Positions 12,301-27,300 of a stretch of DNA of 42,016 nt are shown here, in pieces. The translations under genes were made by a program, and so were the position numbers. The first letter of the stretch is position 1. Every line of letters starts with the position of its first letter. The notes below the pieces were generated by a model. That model saw only the letters and a program-made list of their open reading frames with translations. It was not told the DNA's origin and did not search any database. Where the stretch lies: contig JAAAKB020220175.1 in NCBI GenBank assembly GCA_010014835.2, positions 1-42,016 of the forward strand. Direction: 5' to 3'. Source of the DNA: Apostichopus leukothele (Eukaryota > Echinodermata > Holothuroidea > Aspidochirotida > Stichopodidae).

Positions 12301-15300
12301 TTCTTTAGGATGTTATACTAATCTACGTTTGAGACAATCATCATTATTATTGTACCTGTTTGACAGGTAAGTGAGCGCATTCATACAGCCTACTGTATCA
12401 TACCCACAACGTGATCTTGTAATTTATGCTATTTGGGGTCAGCTTGCGAGTCGGCTATTCAGATATTGGAAAATCGTTGCAAAACTCATTTCAAATTTGG
12501 TAAAAAACTTGTTTATACATGGTAAAGTTCTCAAGAAACTCTATGACATTAATTATTTATTTAAGTCTTGAACATTATGCTATCTTTTCATTTTTTTTCA
12601 TGAAAAATTAAAAAATATGTTGCTTGGTAACTTATAATCTACTACATATATGAAAAGGAGAGATTTTTTCTTTCATTATTTGTTCATCTTTAAATTGGAA
12701 CCAATTCTGGTAGTCTATATCAGTTCAACAAAAGTTGCACAGTTAAATTCAAAGACAGATATTCCCTAACTTTATAATTACGACTGAACTTTACTGCTTT
12801 CAGAAGGCCTTCTTCTTTATTAACTGTGAAGGATGATTTCAAATGTTTCCATCCATGCTTAATCTCACTCTAATAATTGGAAAGTATGCATTCAAGGTTT
12901 TTTTTTTGGTGTGTCTCTTCATATTCCAGGAATTGAATGTACTTCCTGGTAATTTTTTCTTCCTTCATTTTCACTGCATTGCACAGGTTGTAAAATGGAA
13001 ACATATTGTGGTCATTGTGAATCTTGTTCAAACCAGCAGCAACTGGTTACATAAGTGATACACAATGAATGTAAATCTAAGATACCTCTCCCATTCCATT
13101 TTAAGCACATCTATGCAAGTTGTAATGAAGGTGGAGATGTTTCTCAACTTTTTGTTCTTTTTTACACATTTATTTTCTCTATGAAATCTAGTGGATCCAG
13201 TGCATGCCTAGAAGAAGGCAACATGACAGTTCCCTTCTATCCATGAATCACTGCCACATATCTAGATATGTTCTATGTCAATGTTAGTAATTCCCTTCTA
13301 TCCATGAATCACTGCCACATATCTAGATATGTTCTATGTCAATGTTAGAGCTTATAGCATTCACCAAAACCTTTAAAGTGGAGAAGACTTTGTAGGTTTA
13401 CTTTAAGTTAACTATTATTCTTACCAATCTTGGAATTGCTGATTCACTTTGGCTGATATTGCTCTTTCTAACATCTCTAGCACATATATGGCACTGGATT
13501 GTGATCCTTTCAAGCACGCCATGAGTAGCATAACTGAAGAGACAAAATACAAGAGTATATGAATCACCTTAACAATAATTGCAATATTAGCAGCACCAGG
13601 ACCAAAATGTGGGGTGTATAATTCAGTGAGGCATATCAATTTAGTGAGCACCAAGTATTGGAAGGGGCACAGGGGCTCACTTTTGATGATTGTGTATGAA
13701 CACCTACTTATATCAAGTTGACTTTTTTCATGATGATTAAGAGAGTTAATTACAAGCTAGTCATGGCATTATCTGGTCTCTGATAAACAATAATACAACC
13801 AGCATATTCATGAATAGTTAGAGAAGCAAAGGTGCAAGTCAAACCAATAGAATCAAAATCTATTTCACAACCAAACATTTGATGTGCACATAATGCTCTT
13901 GTACTTAATATTAGGTGGATATACATAGTTCATTTAAACTTTACTTTTACAATGATGCTACTGCAAGGTGTTCACGTTGAACTCTTTTAACCTTTAATAA
14001 CTTTGACTGAAGAAAAATAAACAATGTGCTTCTTGTACTCAATAATGTGAAAACAGATCCCAAGATTAAGCTTCAAGCTTTCTTTTTTGAAAGTTATGTT
14101 TTTTTCAGACTGACATCTGTGGTCTTTTGAACTTTGACCTCCAAAGTACACTAAAGGTACATACTCATAAGGCTGATCCACTTTACAGTATATATCTAAG
14201 ATTTCCTTTTTGAGTTAACAAATTTAGCTTTCATACTTTCACCTCTGTTCACGGTGAAGCACAATTGTCAATGTCAATGTAGCTTTATGAACAACCCCTA
14301 CATTTACTGCACGGTGCAAACATTTTTTTGCGAGTTGCCAGATGTTTCTCTGTGCATACGAGACCTTTAGCCTAGTTAGTAAAATGACAACTTTTGCACA
14401 TGACTTTCATATGAAATTAAAAGAACAAAACAAGTGATCACAATGGTGAATTCTGTGACGAATAACAGGGCCTGTAGGACCACAAGCTTATCAGTGTCTA
14501 ACATGATTATTTTAAGAGGCATGTTCAAACTTTTCCCCTACCCTGCACACCCTCGAAATAAAATCAAAAGCATTTCCGTGGGGCCAGTGTATCTGAAGAA
14601 TTCAGCTTCAGCAGGTCAAACTTGCAGTCTCACTGCTTACTAACGTGGGCTGAGCTGTTGTCCATATACACTGTAAGTTCTAGCCCCTGTAGTACAATTT
14701 TAATAGCCTATGCTGAAACCAGAAAGCCAGTTAGCTTTGTGATTCCTTGCCATACAATTTGCTACCTGACTAATGTAGAGCAAGTGACTTAAATTTCCAA
14801 GAATTTAGTGACAACCAGAAATGATTTGTAGTGATCCCTTGTGGCCATCAACCATGTCATTCACTCATAAGGATTTTACAGTATAAACTTTTAAACCAAA
14901 ACATTTCAATATCCAGAAAGAACAGTCTTCCTGTGTGAAATACATAGATATTTCATAAAAGGACATTTTCTTTTACCAATTTTGAGCTAGCAAATAGCTC
15001 TGCTACCTTCTGTCCGTGTAATGATTGTTATTAATGAATGAGAGTTACATGACATTGCTAATACACTGTGAAATATTTTCAAAGCCAATTCATCTAGTAT
15101 AAATTACAGAGAATATGGTCAATTTTGAGACCATTTGAGCATTGGAGATTAACAGATTAATTGTAGCTCTAAGTTTGGACAGTAGGTGACTGCACAACTT
15201 TGATGGGATGCCTACACAATTATAGGTTAATATATATCACATTTTATTGTTCTACTGTTAGGCATGAGAATGCAAAATTTAAATGTTGTTCATCATTTTT

Positions 15301-18300
15301 TTCATATGGTGACATCAAATGACCTTTGGCCACCACAGATAACAGAAGGGTTCTTCTACTCACTAAGTTGAATTCACATACCAAGTATGAAGATGAATCA
15401 CAATGTCCTTTTTGAGTTGAAAGGTTTACAAGCCAAAGCATCACACCAACCCACACACGCACAAACACATGAAATGACCATCCTTTGCCTCCAGCAAGGA
15501 AATAAAACAGAAATAGCAATTATAGCAAAGATTCCACCAAACAACAGCACTGCACAGTTGCAATTACAGTCAAGGTCATCTGGATTCCGGTGGATTTGAA
15601 GCAGGACGTAAACATTGTGCAAACAGTCTAACCTCTGCAATATGCCTTCACCTTTATACTTTTTTGTTCCACTCTTATCTTCAAGCTATTGGACCTTAAC
15701 ACTACTTGTCATCCATAGCCATGCCTAAAACGAATCCTCTTCACAATGCTACACATTCAATTACTCTTGTCTGATTAATTAGGTACTGATTAATTAGGTA
15801 CTGATTAATTAGGTACTGTTCCTTCCATATGGCTATGATCTTCTTGATCTTATTTTTCCTCAACTTGAAGGTTCTTCATTATTTGGTCATTCATGAAGGA
15901 AGCTTACCTAGCTGTTCCTCTTTGTTTTTTAGTTCATCTTGAATCATTTTTTCTGTATTTCTTGGTGTCTTGCTGCTCAGATGACCCAGTTTAGATTTGT
16001 AAAATTCCAAAATTACACCAGCAGAATGTACATCAACCCTCATTGAGGTGCTGCTTTTACCAAGCATTTCAGCAAATGCAACACAAGCAGCTGTGACAGA
16101 TGGTTTGGAAATGTTTCTGACAGCTGTGCAATAGGATTTCATATAGGCTTGACATATTCTGAAAATAAATTACAGCAGATTTCTGTGCAAAATGTCACTT
16201 TGCATCCAGCTAGAGTGTGATGCATTGCTTCCACTGTTGACATGGAGTCAAGTTAGTCAATATAAACAGAACATATACATAGAGTAAGTGACCTCACCTA
16301 ACCAGATCCACATGACAACCTGTTGAGCTTCTCCTTACAATCTCACAATTTCACACTTGAAATGCAAAGTTTGAACCAATAAAGAATGCTTAATCTAATG
16401 TTTTCATAGGTTACCATAAGAGTGATATTTGGTTATTCAAATAATTCTGCGGTGGAATACGCATTTTTCCCAATAAGAATCAGTTTACTTATGCCAACTA
16501 TAAACATTTTTTTATGATATCACCTTTAAAAGAGTACTGCATTGATGAGGTCATAACAGAAACTTTAAATTTTAATCAGTTAAATTTACTCAGTGATGGT
16601 GTATGTTGTCCCTGACGATGCAGATAGAACAAACTAGGCATGACATTAGATAACTGGTGAACACTTTATTTTTTATTTATTTACTACCACTTCAAAAATT
16701 ATTGTGGAATGCCCCATGCACACATCTACCAAGTTTGAACTTAATCGGCTTTATGGTTTGTAGTTCGTGACACACATTTTTGTTCACACACAAACACACA
16801 CTATCATCATTGCAAACATGACAATTTACATTGCAGCCCAAACCTTCCGATATCAGGCCATAAATTCCCCTTCAAACCTTCCGAATAGTCTGCTACCACC
16901 ACTCTCTCCCTCCCCTTCTTGTAAAGTCTTACTTGTATTTGTAAGCACTTCCATTTTCTTGCATTAAATTTATGATGAAAGCCGAGAATGCAAATGATGG
17001 CCTGCCTTGTCTGAGGTAATGAGTGAAGCTGAAGCTCTCAATGTATGCAAACATTTTAACTAAGTCAGCATGAGAAAAGTGAGGCATCTCTCCGTGCATA
17101 ATGTCTGTGCTTTCTGGTCAAGGTGAAAGAAACAAAATTCAAGCATGAGTTATATCACTTAGTATTTTAAAGCATATTAAATTGGCACTCAATCACGTAG
17201 AACAACTGTTAAGTAAATCAACATTAACAAAATCCCTTTCTTCCATGCATCTAATACAGAACTGCATTAATCCGAAAAGGGAACTCTGATATATAAAAGT
17301 ATCTCTATTTTCTGTATTAAGTCATACATCATCGGAAGGAATTGAAAGTGCATCAACAGATCAAGCATATCCTATAGAAAGTTGTTTTTTCATTCATAAC
17401 CATCTTTTAGGTGAAATGATTGATAAAAATTGAAATATTCATTAACAACTAAGTTATACTTTCACTATAAGTTCATATACTCTTACCTGCCACATTGTTA
17501 GATGTTTGCCATGCAAAAGTTTTGGCACAATGCACTGGAATGTTTCCCTATAAAAAGTGAACAAATGTGATGAAAGAAGGGAATGAGTTTATTATAGTTT
17601 TAGTGCTCATATGTAAGAACCTTTCATAACAAGATGTAACCAGAAACAGAAAAATATTTAATCTCTTGGTGTTAGAATCTCTGGTGACTCTGTTGTGTTT
17701 TACTAAAGGAACAATATACAGCTCAGCAGATACAAGACATCAACTCTCATGATACAGTCCTACTGTTCTGCAATCATAGTAGACATAGCACATGTGAAAG
17801 TCAATTCATGCTTCTGCAATTGTCAGGGACCTTTGCATGTGATGGTCTACTATCGTGTTAGTCTACTATCATGTGACAATCTACTCTCATGTGGCAGTCT
17901 ACTCTCATGATTTATGTACAAATATCAGGTACCTTTAATGTGACAGTCTATTCTCATAATATTATGTACAAATATCAGAGAACTTTTAATGTAACAGTCT
18001 ACTCTCATGTGACAGTGTATTCTCATGATACCATCTACAATTGTAAGGGACTAATTCATGTGAGTCTACTCTTATGTGGGTGTCTACTCATATACAAATA
18101 TCAGGGACCCATTCATGTGACAGTCTACTCTAATGATTTATGTGCAAATTCCAGGGACCTCGCAATGTGACAGTTGACTCTCATAAATGATGTATGTAAA
18201 AATGTCTGTGACCTTTCAATGTGACAGTTTACTCTCACGTGACAGTCAACTCTTATGATATCATCTGCAAATGTAAGGAACCTTTTTGTGTGAGTCTACT

Positions 18301-21300
18301 CTCACATGACAATCTACTCTCATATCATCTGTAAAAGTCAGAGACCTTTTTAATGTAACAGTATACTTTCACATGAAAGTCTTATCTCATGATATCATCA
18401 ACAAATGTCAGGGACCTTTTCATGTGACAGTCTACTCTCACATGACAGTCTACTCTCATGATTTATGTACAATTAACCATGATTTTTCAATGTGACACTC
18501 TACTCTCATGTGACAGCCTACTCTCACTATTTTATGTACAAATGTCAGGGACCTATTCATGGTAAGCTACTCCCATGTGTAAGCCTACTCTCATGTGACA
18601 GTCTACTCTCATGATTTTCTGAACACATGTCCAGGACCTTTTCATGTGACAGTCTACTCTCATGATTTATGTACACATGTCAGGGACCTCTCAAAGTGGC
18701 AGTCTACTCTCCTGATTTATGTACAAATGTCTGTTACCTTTCAATGTGACAGTTTACTCTCACATGACAGTCTAATCTCATAATATCACATACAAATGTC
18801 AGGGACCTTTAATTTGAGTCTACTCTCATGTGACAGTCAAATCTTATAATATCATATACAAATGTCAAGGAACTTTACATGTGACAGTCTACTCTCACAT
18901 GACAGTCTACTCTCATGATCTATGCACAATTATCTGTGACTTTTGCTCACATGACAGTCTACTCTCATGATTTATGTACAATTTTCTGTGACCTTTTAAT
19001 GGGACAGTCTACTCACATAACAGCATACTCTCATGATTTTATGTACAAATGTCAGGGACCTATTCATGTGAGTCTACTCTCATGTGACAGCTTTCTCTCA
19101 TAATATCATATACAAATGTCAGAGACCTTTTAATGTGAGTCTACTCTCATGAAACAGTCTACTATCATATTTCTAATTATTTATACTTTGATATATATCA
19201 TAATTTGCTTCAATCATCATAGACTTGTTTCCTACCTTTAGCAGCTGATAAACTGTGATATCTTGAGGAGGGATACCATCTTCCTCTCCTTGTGGAAATA
19301 TTGCCCTGTGCAGTTTAGGATATGGCTTCAAACATTGTTCCAACATAATATGGTCAACTTTCCAAAGCTTTTCTGCACTTGTTGAGGGATTTAATGCCTA
19401 TGGGAAAGCAAGAATTTACTCAGATGTAGTCTGTCCATGCAAGATAACAACATTAAACATTTAATGTTAACAGTTACAGCTTCAATACAGTCCAAGTGCC
19501 TTCACATTCCATAACCTTACATGTCTTTGACCACACTTACACTGGACATGCATCAAATTTGACATTTTGAATTCAACCTGATACTGAACTTGCCACATTC
19601 TGCTTGGCGGGATCTAGAGTTTGGAAATTAGCATAATCCAACAGTTTCCTTAGGATAAAGAGGAGTGGGATTGGGTGAGAGGGGGATGATCTTTCCTTTC
19701 TATTCATGTCATTCAGTGGGTGATGCTTAACGACGATATCTTCCATTGAATGAGTAGACTTTGCACAAGGAATGTCTACCAAATGGACCCTACTGTTTAT
19801 AGGCTTCATCGTGAAAATACACAAGTAGATGCTGCACAGGGTATTACATATGAAACCACAGCAGGATCAGATATAAAATACAAGCATAATGAGGACACCC
19901 CCAGGCCCAGAAGGCTAACAGTGACAGTTTGATGGGTTTCAATCCAGTGTTTCATGAAAAAAATCTTTGAGGTAGTGCCTCACAATTTTGTTACTTGCTC
20001 ATTTGGTAGGACATGTGTTATCAAGTTCCTTTCAAAATTATATTTATTTCGTTAGGGAAGTCAGGTGAAATTAATTTTACAAAAATGTTGAAGTTTGCAA
20101 ATTTGGAGTTTATTTGTTGAAAGTTTGCATTAATTTGGATAATTTTTGTATTTTACCATAACATTTGACTGTGGAAATATTAAAAAGGTAAGCAAATATC
20201 TTTCAAATCTTATTTCATGTGGGCCTATGAAATTATGCAACTAAGAAATAAAGCTATAAGTTTAAAAGCAGTTCAGTAGGATTGAAGTGTAGGATGCAAC
20301 ATAGCCTACTCCTATTTTCCTACTGCAATACAGGTTAGGCTTGCAAGCAGACACTATGTATGAAAGTTCAGGAGGGGAACAAATACTATATGGGGATAAG
20401 GAGGGTGAGAGTGGTTTGCTTTGCTATTGTGGGGGCTAAAATGCAGAAGTGAGGCTTCCCTAAATTGTTTTGGCATACTAATTTAAAAGAAACCAAATTC
20501 TAAAGCTTGTTTTTCTATCTGTGATGCATTGAAAACTACTTGAAAATTCGGCCAGATTTAAAGAAAAATCTGGCTGAATTCAAGAATTGGAACACTCCTC
20601 ATATAATTTGGACTCTTCTGAGAAACAATGTTTTTACAATATTAGTACCACTACCAATATATACTAATACTGATTATGTCTCAGATGAAGTGTTCTAGAA
20701 CAGTTCATTGTATTATTTTACTTGCAACCTACCTCAGTAATGTTGCCAGGAGCGTAAAGTAATGTTGCCAAAGCAACAACAACATTACCATCTTGTAAGA
20801 GACTTGTAACAGAAGGCTGGGTTACTGCTTGAAGGAGCCTGGAATTTGCTAGACTAGCTTGAAAGACAAGGGCTGGATCTAAAACAGAAACAACACTTTG
20901 ATAACATGAAATACAAATGGCAAACAGCTGTTTAACTTTACATTCTGACGTTAAGCTCACAGTACCATTATTAAAAAATATTTCCATTAACATTTGAAAG
21001 TTTAATTGATCATGAAACCAATTTGGTTGACCAAATATATGAAGTATAATACACAAGATATGATACAGTCAATATTCTAAGCATGACCCAGGTACAAAAA
21101 CTCCCTGACCACATATAGTAATGTAATGATGGTATGTATGAACTGAATAAGAATTGCCCCAGGATGCTTTTCAGATGTCACAAGTACATTTACCCCTTCA
21201 CATGTGAGCAAAGCATAGCAATCAAAAGAGTACTGTCTAATCAGATACATGGGAATAATGACTGATTGGTAAAGCATATCAAATTATGACTGAAACCAAA

Positions 21301-24300
21301 ATTTCAGAATTATTATTTAGTATACACAACAGTGATGGATTCCAATCATGAACATTTCCTACGATAACTGAAAATTTTGCAATGTAGTGAACTAAAATAC
21401 TTAGTTCTTGTCTGTACGTTTGTCAAACATTCGAGCATGGTACTAGAACAATTTCCAATGACACAAAAAGTCATTTACTAGCTTGGATCTTCTAGGTAGC
21501 AATAAAAGCTTCCAGTGTTATTATTATTATTAATTTTCTGTCTACAATGCATACTGTTGTGTACATCAAACAATATATGTATATGAACATGACCAATAAT
21601 AAGATAGAAGCATCAGGCTAGTAACTCTATAAAGGTAAAGGCACAACCACAGCAAGTCTGGATGGATAGCTGTAGAATTATCATCCAAACACTGACTTGT
21701 ATGGTTACATTTTGTAAGTTCATCAGGACTTGGCTTCAAAAGAGAAAGTGAGGTGTCAACCATGAAAACAGTTTCTTACTTTTTTCAAGCTAACAGAATC
21801 CACAAACACACATGTCTAAACTTGAATATTAGATGATGTCACACATTATCAGATAAAAGCAGGAATTTTTCCATATTTAATTTACAACTTCTTTGTCCCT
21901 TCATATACACTTTTCTTTGCATACTTAAAAAAAAACTTGCTCCATCAAAGATTTCATAAGGTAAAGATTCAGAAATTTCTCACCTGTAGCCTGCTTTCCA
22001 ATCCATCTGAAGTTTAACAAAATTTCCAACCAAGGTACATCAGACATTGGCAGTTGCATATTGAGAACTTCATTTTCAGAGAGGCATAAACTGTAACAAA
22101 TTAGACATCATATAGCTGCTGATATCACTGCAATGATACATGTGTATAAGCAGTTGACACTATTTACACTATAATGTTCCGTAACTGAAGATTTCACAGA
22201 TGTAAAGTTAACTGTACATGTGTACAGCTGATGACTGCATTGTAGTATAGTTATATGATGAACTCCTCACAACACAGATCTTACGATGTAAGCCATACAT
22301 TTCTATAGCTGATGGTGTTACTATTACTATGATGTTTAGCTGTGTACAATATGGCTAATGCTATCACAGATGTTATGATACAAATTGTACCTTTGCATAG
22401 CTGGCAGTATGACAGTTAATTATGATGCATAGTTGTGTATGGTACAATTAAATGCCATCACAGAGATTATGATATACATGTTACTTTTGTATGTGAATGT
22501 CACTATGCTGTATAGCTATACCGAAAGAAACTGTTTCACATTCTACCTTGTACTGTAATAGGACAATGTGAAGTTGAAAGTGCTGAATAAATAACTTTCT
22601 TTCAGCATCTCTTAGCTCTAATAAATAGCATATTTACAGCTTCACCTAACTTGATCAGAACAAGCTGGGCAAGGCATTCAGTTACACATAACACCATGCT
22701 AAGGAACTATTGGTGCCATCTAATAAGCTTTGCACGCATTAACCCCTGTGTGTCCTACTGCATTAACTCTGGATAGATAGCTAAAGAAACAAATGAGGTA
22801 TTCACTTTGTATTAAAATCTAAGATTAACTTCTAAATGTCATCCATTTACCTGGAACAACAACTATTGAAGAGGATGGTGATGTCTTTCTAACAACCTTT
22901 CTGCCTGAGAATAGTTATCACTTACAGCAAATTGAATTTCTTTCATGATTGATAAAAATATGAACTCTATCAACTTTAAGTCCCTTTCAATCTTACCTAT
23001 AGAATTCAATGAAGATATACAAAACTGATGGTAAGTGTTGGTGGATACAATAGTTTATAAACCACTGGTTAAAGCTGTTTACAAACATCTGACCCTCTGG
23101 AACCCTGGTCAGTATGTGTGGTGATACTAACAGTTGTCCACTCCTCACCAGACGACATAACAGTTGATTAAATGATGAAATCTCTTCACTAAGAAATATG
23201 CCAAGTCTGTGAATGAGACCAATGTTAAGGAAAGATGTTGAGTGATCCTATCATCCACAATGTTTGAAGTAAAAACAACCTGTTAAATTTGAGAGGTTAG
23301 AAATGCAGATGCTATTAGCAAGAATGGTAATTATGGAACGACTCAACTGTCCCAGAGATATTGATGTTGGCAAATACTAGTATTTTAATGGAGGCCACAA
23401 ACTTAGACACACATCGTAGAAGAGCACCTCCAGGTGGCCAAGCTAAATGAGATCCTTTCATTTAAGACTGCCTTCCTATGAATTTTAAATGTTTATTTAA
23501 GCTGGCAGAGTCATTGCAAGTAGCCAGGAAAATGTAAGTCACAATATTTGTTACATGTTGGTTTCACTTTGTCTTTGTGTTCAGTGGTTGCATTTACAAC
23601 ATCTGTACACCTGCTATATGCATAATATACACCTCAATTAATGTGTCTATCAATTCTTGTGTTCAGCTCTGCACTAAATACATCTTCTGATTTATCATTT
23701 CCATTTATTCATATCATCAATACAAACACGGCAACAATAAAGACGAGGCCTTTACAAATGTGGAATTCAATGGTCAATGAGGGGAGTTGTGCATAATGAA
23801 ATAAACCAAAAATGCAACCAGAACACCAGTTGGCTTCGGGATTCTTGCCACATTTCACATGAGAACATTCAACTATCACACTGCACACAAGAATATTAGG
23901 GTTGGCTATTACTGACTTCTAGTGATCAGCATTGTTCTTGCACCAATGTATTTTACCATACAACCTTACAAAGTTTTCATTGACTCCAAATGACCTTTAC
24001 CGCCATCAATTTCAACAGGGTTCTTGTACTCAACAAGGGTGATTTACACATCAAGAATGAAGTGCATCCATGCTTCCAATTTTGAGTAAATGTGTTTAGA
24101 ATGATTTCAGACAATAACCTCTGTCTACCCCAAATGAGCTTTTACCTCCACCAAATTTCAACAGGGGTACTTGTATTCACCAAGGAGAATCTACATACAA
24201 AGTGTGAACCTCGTGCAAGTTTCATTTAGTTATCGTGTTTATAAGGTATTCAGGGTTTGACCACAAATACCTTCAATACTTTCAGGTACTCACCAGTGGC

Positions 24301-27300
24301 ATCTACATATCAAGTGTTTATAAGGTATTCAGGGTTTTGACCACAAATACCTTCAATACTTTCAGGTACTCACCAGTGGCATTTACATATCAAGTGTTTA
24401 TAAGGTATTCAGGGTTTGACCTCAAAAATTAAAACTGCATCAGTCAAATAATTAATTTACTACTTTTATGGTTCTCAGTAGTCCAGTTACCTGGCCATTT
24501 CACCAAGAACCCTCTCCTTAAAGTATGTAGTGCAATAATCCATTCTGTTAACAAAATCTCTCTCAAGAATAAGGTTCTGGAGAATGGGGGCAATCTGAGG
24601 TAGACTCCCACAAATTGTTGCAGTTGATGATGAGAAAGTGTATTCTATCCAGCTTTTCAGAGTAATCCAGTCCTCATGTGCTAATAGAAACTGCCAAGCT
24701 GACTCAGATGCTATTGACCACATCGTGGATAAATCTAGACAAAAACAAGATATCACATTTGTGTCAAATCATCACAATATGGCCATTTTGATTTGTGTAC
24801 CAGTTTATGAAAGGCAATGTATACTTGCAAGGTAGTTCCTGGCACAAAACAAATATTATGGCAAGTTACATATGAATCGTTTATAGGTCCCTTGATATTT
24901 AAGCAACTTTTAAATACAATTTAGTTTACTTGATCTACGCACACCACTCCACTGATGGAATACAGCAACTGTCTCTTGACTTTAAATGCTCATTAGCAAC
25001 AAGACTGCCCACATAAAAAGCTGTGGATCAATATCATACAACATCAAGTTTGACATTAATCATAACAGATCATAATGCAGGGATAATTTTAAATCAAAAT
25101 ACCATACTAACCCCTGCCCTTTGAGTGGATTGACCTCTCCAGAAGTATACGATCCTTGGTAGTTTTGTTCCAATACTTGATCCAATCAAACAAGACATGT
25201 GCATAGTTGAAGTTTTCACAGTTTGGTGTCTCTGATGACAGCACAATTTCACCAGTCCTCAAATTATCAGCAAGAAATCTCTCACATTTTGTATTTTGTA
25301 GGGAAGGCAATTTGAGGGCATCATCTTTCCACAGACTAAAATAAAACCAAATGTTGTATTATGCATAAATACCAGTATCTTTATAAGGTTTTAATGGCAT
25401 CTCTGAAACTATTTGAAATTAATTCAATTTGAATTTGAACTGATATAACAATGGTAAAGAATTGAAATAAAATGAGTTTTGCCTTTAGGGAGTAACATAG
25501 ATGACCCAATTAAGAGTGAGTACACATTATTTGAAAACTACAAAACCTTCATGAGAGTCAAGTAGCAATTCCCTCTTTTTTGGGACCATAATGAATTTTT
25601 TCCACATGATGCTTTGACTCAGAGATAAACAACTCACCAGCTTTAACAAGGTCCAAAACCTCAAGTTTCAAATATCAAATGACTGAGAGATGTATGAGAG
25701 TATCTAATTTTCCAACATAACCAGATAATTCACCGAAAAATACTTATAATATAAGAACTATTGAGACATCTTATGCTCACAGCTAACACCAACAATTATT
25801 TTACATCATGAATTAGGATGACATTTTTTTCCTGATGATTAACACCAAACCAGCAAACACTTGATATAATTGCAGATCCAATGGGAATATTGAGATAATA
25901 TATGGTTAGATGGTCCAAGAAATATAACCCTGCTTTGTTCATTCTGGATGAAGGTGAACAAAAACAATTGGACTACTTCTCACTATCTCAAGATGAACAA
26001 TGACATAAAATACCTCATTAAACCTTCCTCAGCTAGGTTCTTGGCTTTCTCAAATGACTGGCAGGTGTAGAGTCTTTCCAAGCTACTGATGAATAGACAG
26101 ACATTGCTCTCTTGGGTTGAAATATGACCTTTTCCTCTCAGTTTCTGTACAAGGAAGTCTCTGAGACTACTATTAGCTGAGAAGAAGCATATCTTCTTCA
26201 GCTCACTAGGAACATCAAAACCCTGAAAACACACAGAAATTGATCTTTGTTTATAACACTCTGGTGATGCACTAGCTACATCAGCTTTATGATTACCAAC
26301 AAATAGAAGAAAAATCTATATATAAAAGTCAGCTGTCCCTAACTAAGTACACAACTGATACTTTCAAATACTTGCATTTTCTGTTCAACTGAAAACTTTA
26401 GAGAGCATTCAAGCTTTAAATTATTATTCCATCTTCATTTCCATGCTTGATGAACACACACTGAAATGACATCATGACCAAATACAAATTCAACATTCAT
26501 GTGTCTGCTTATGAATAGCTTAGATGTAAACCTCTGCTAATCTCAATGCACATTTCCTCATTAATAATGGGCATTTCAGACTGAAAATCAAGAAACATGT
26601 TACAATGGTCAGTCATAATAGTGGATGTTATCTATATAGTAAACCACTGTGTACATTTGAACAAATATCCAAGGAAAATTGCAAACACACATAGAATATG
26701 GTATAATTACAATTTTGACACACATGTCATTATAAATATACCTGTCATTCCGTTATAACACACTGGGTTGCAATCATGTTTAATACTTTACATGAAGATG
26801 TCCGTCACCCAATCTTTCCTTTAGCAATTATTTTGTTCACATGGTATTAAAATTTTGACACCAAATGATGTTTGACCTTTACCAATTTCGATATGGATCT
26901 TATACTCACCAACTAGGATCTACATCGCAATTAAGAAATTCATCCAGACTTCACTTTGTCAGCAATAATGTTTTCAAGGTTTTTGGTCTTTAACATCTAC
27001 TGACCTCAAATGACCTCCACAAATTTCAAACAGATCTTGTATTAACCAATGGGGATCCACATACTATGTATGAACTTCAAAAAAGTGTTACATGAGTGAT
27101 CTTGTTTACAAAGTTTCTGGCTTGGACTTCAAATGACCTTTGACCTCCACCAATTTCAGTAGGGTTCTTGTACTTGCCAAGAGGGATATACCTATGAAGT
27201 ATGAACTTAATGCAAGCTTCTGCTTGCAAATCATATTGTTTACAAGGTTTTCAGTAATTAACTAGCTTGACCTCAAATGACATTTTCATCTCCACCGATT

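Noticed and set aside
12371-13246. Cluster of plus-strand ORFs in intron 18
   Set aside because: Short, AT-driven, in different frames, no domain pattern and no splice signals linking them.
17889-19103. Plus-strand ORFs with repeated VTVYSH peptides, a possible repeat protein
   Set aside because: They are the direct translation of the intronic minisatellite, change frame between units and contain stops; no start or splice context supports a gene.
17800-19190. CRISPR-like array
   Set aside because: Repeat modules vary in length and sequence, there are no uniform unique spacers, and the surroundings are a eukaryotic intron.
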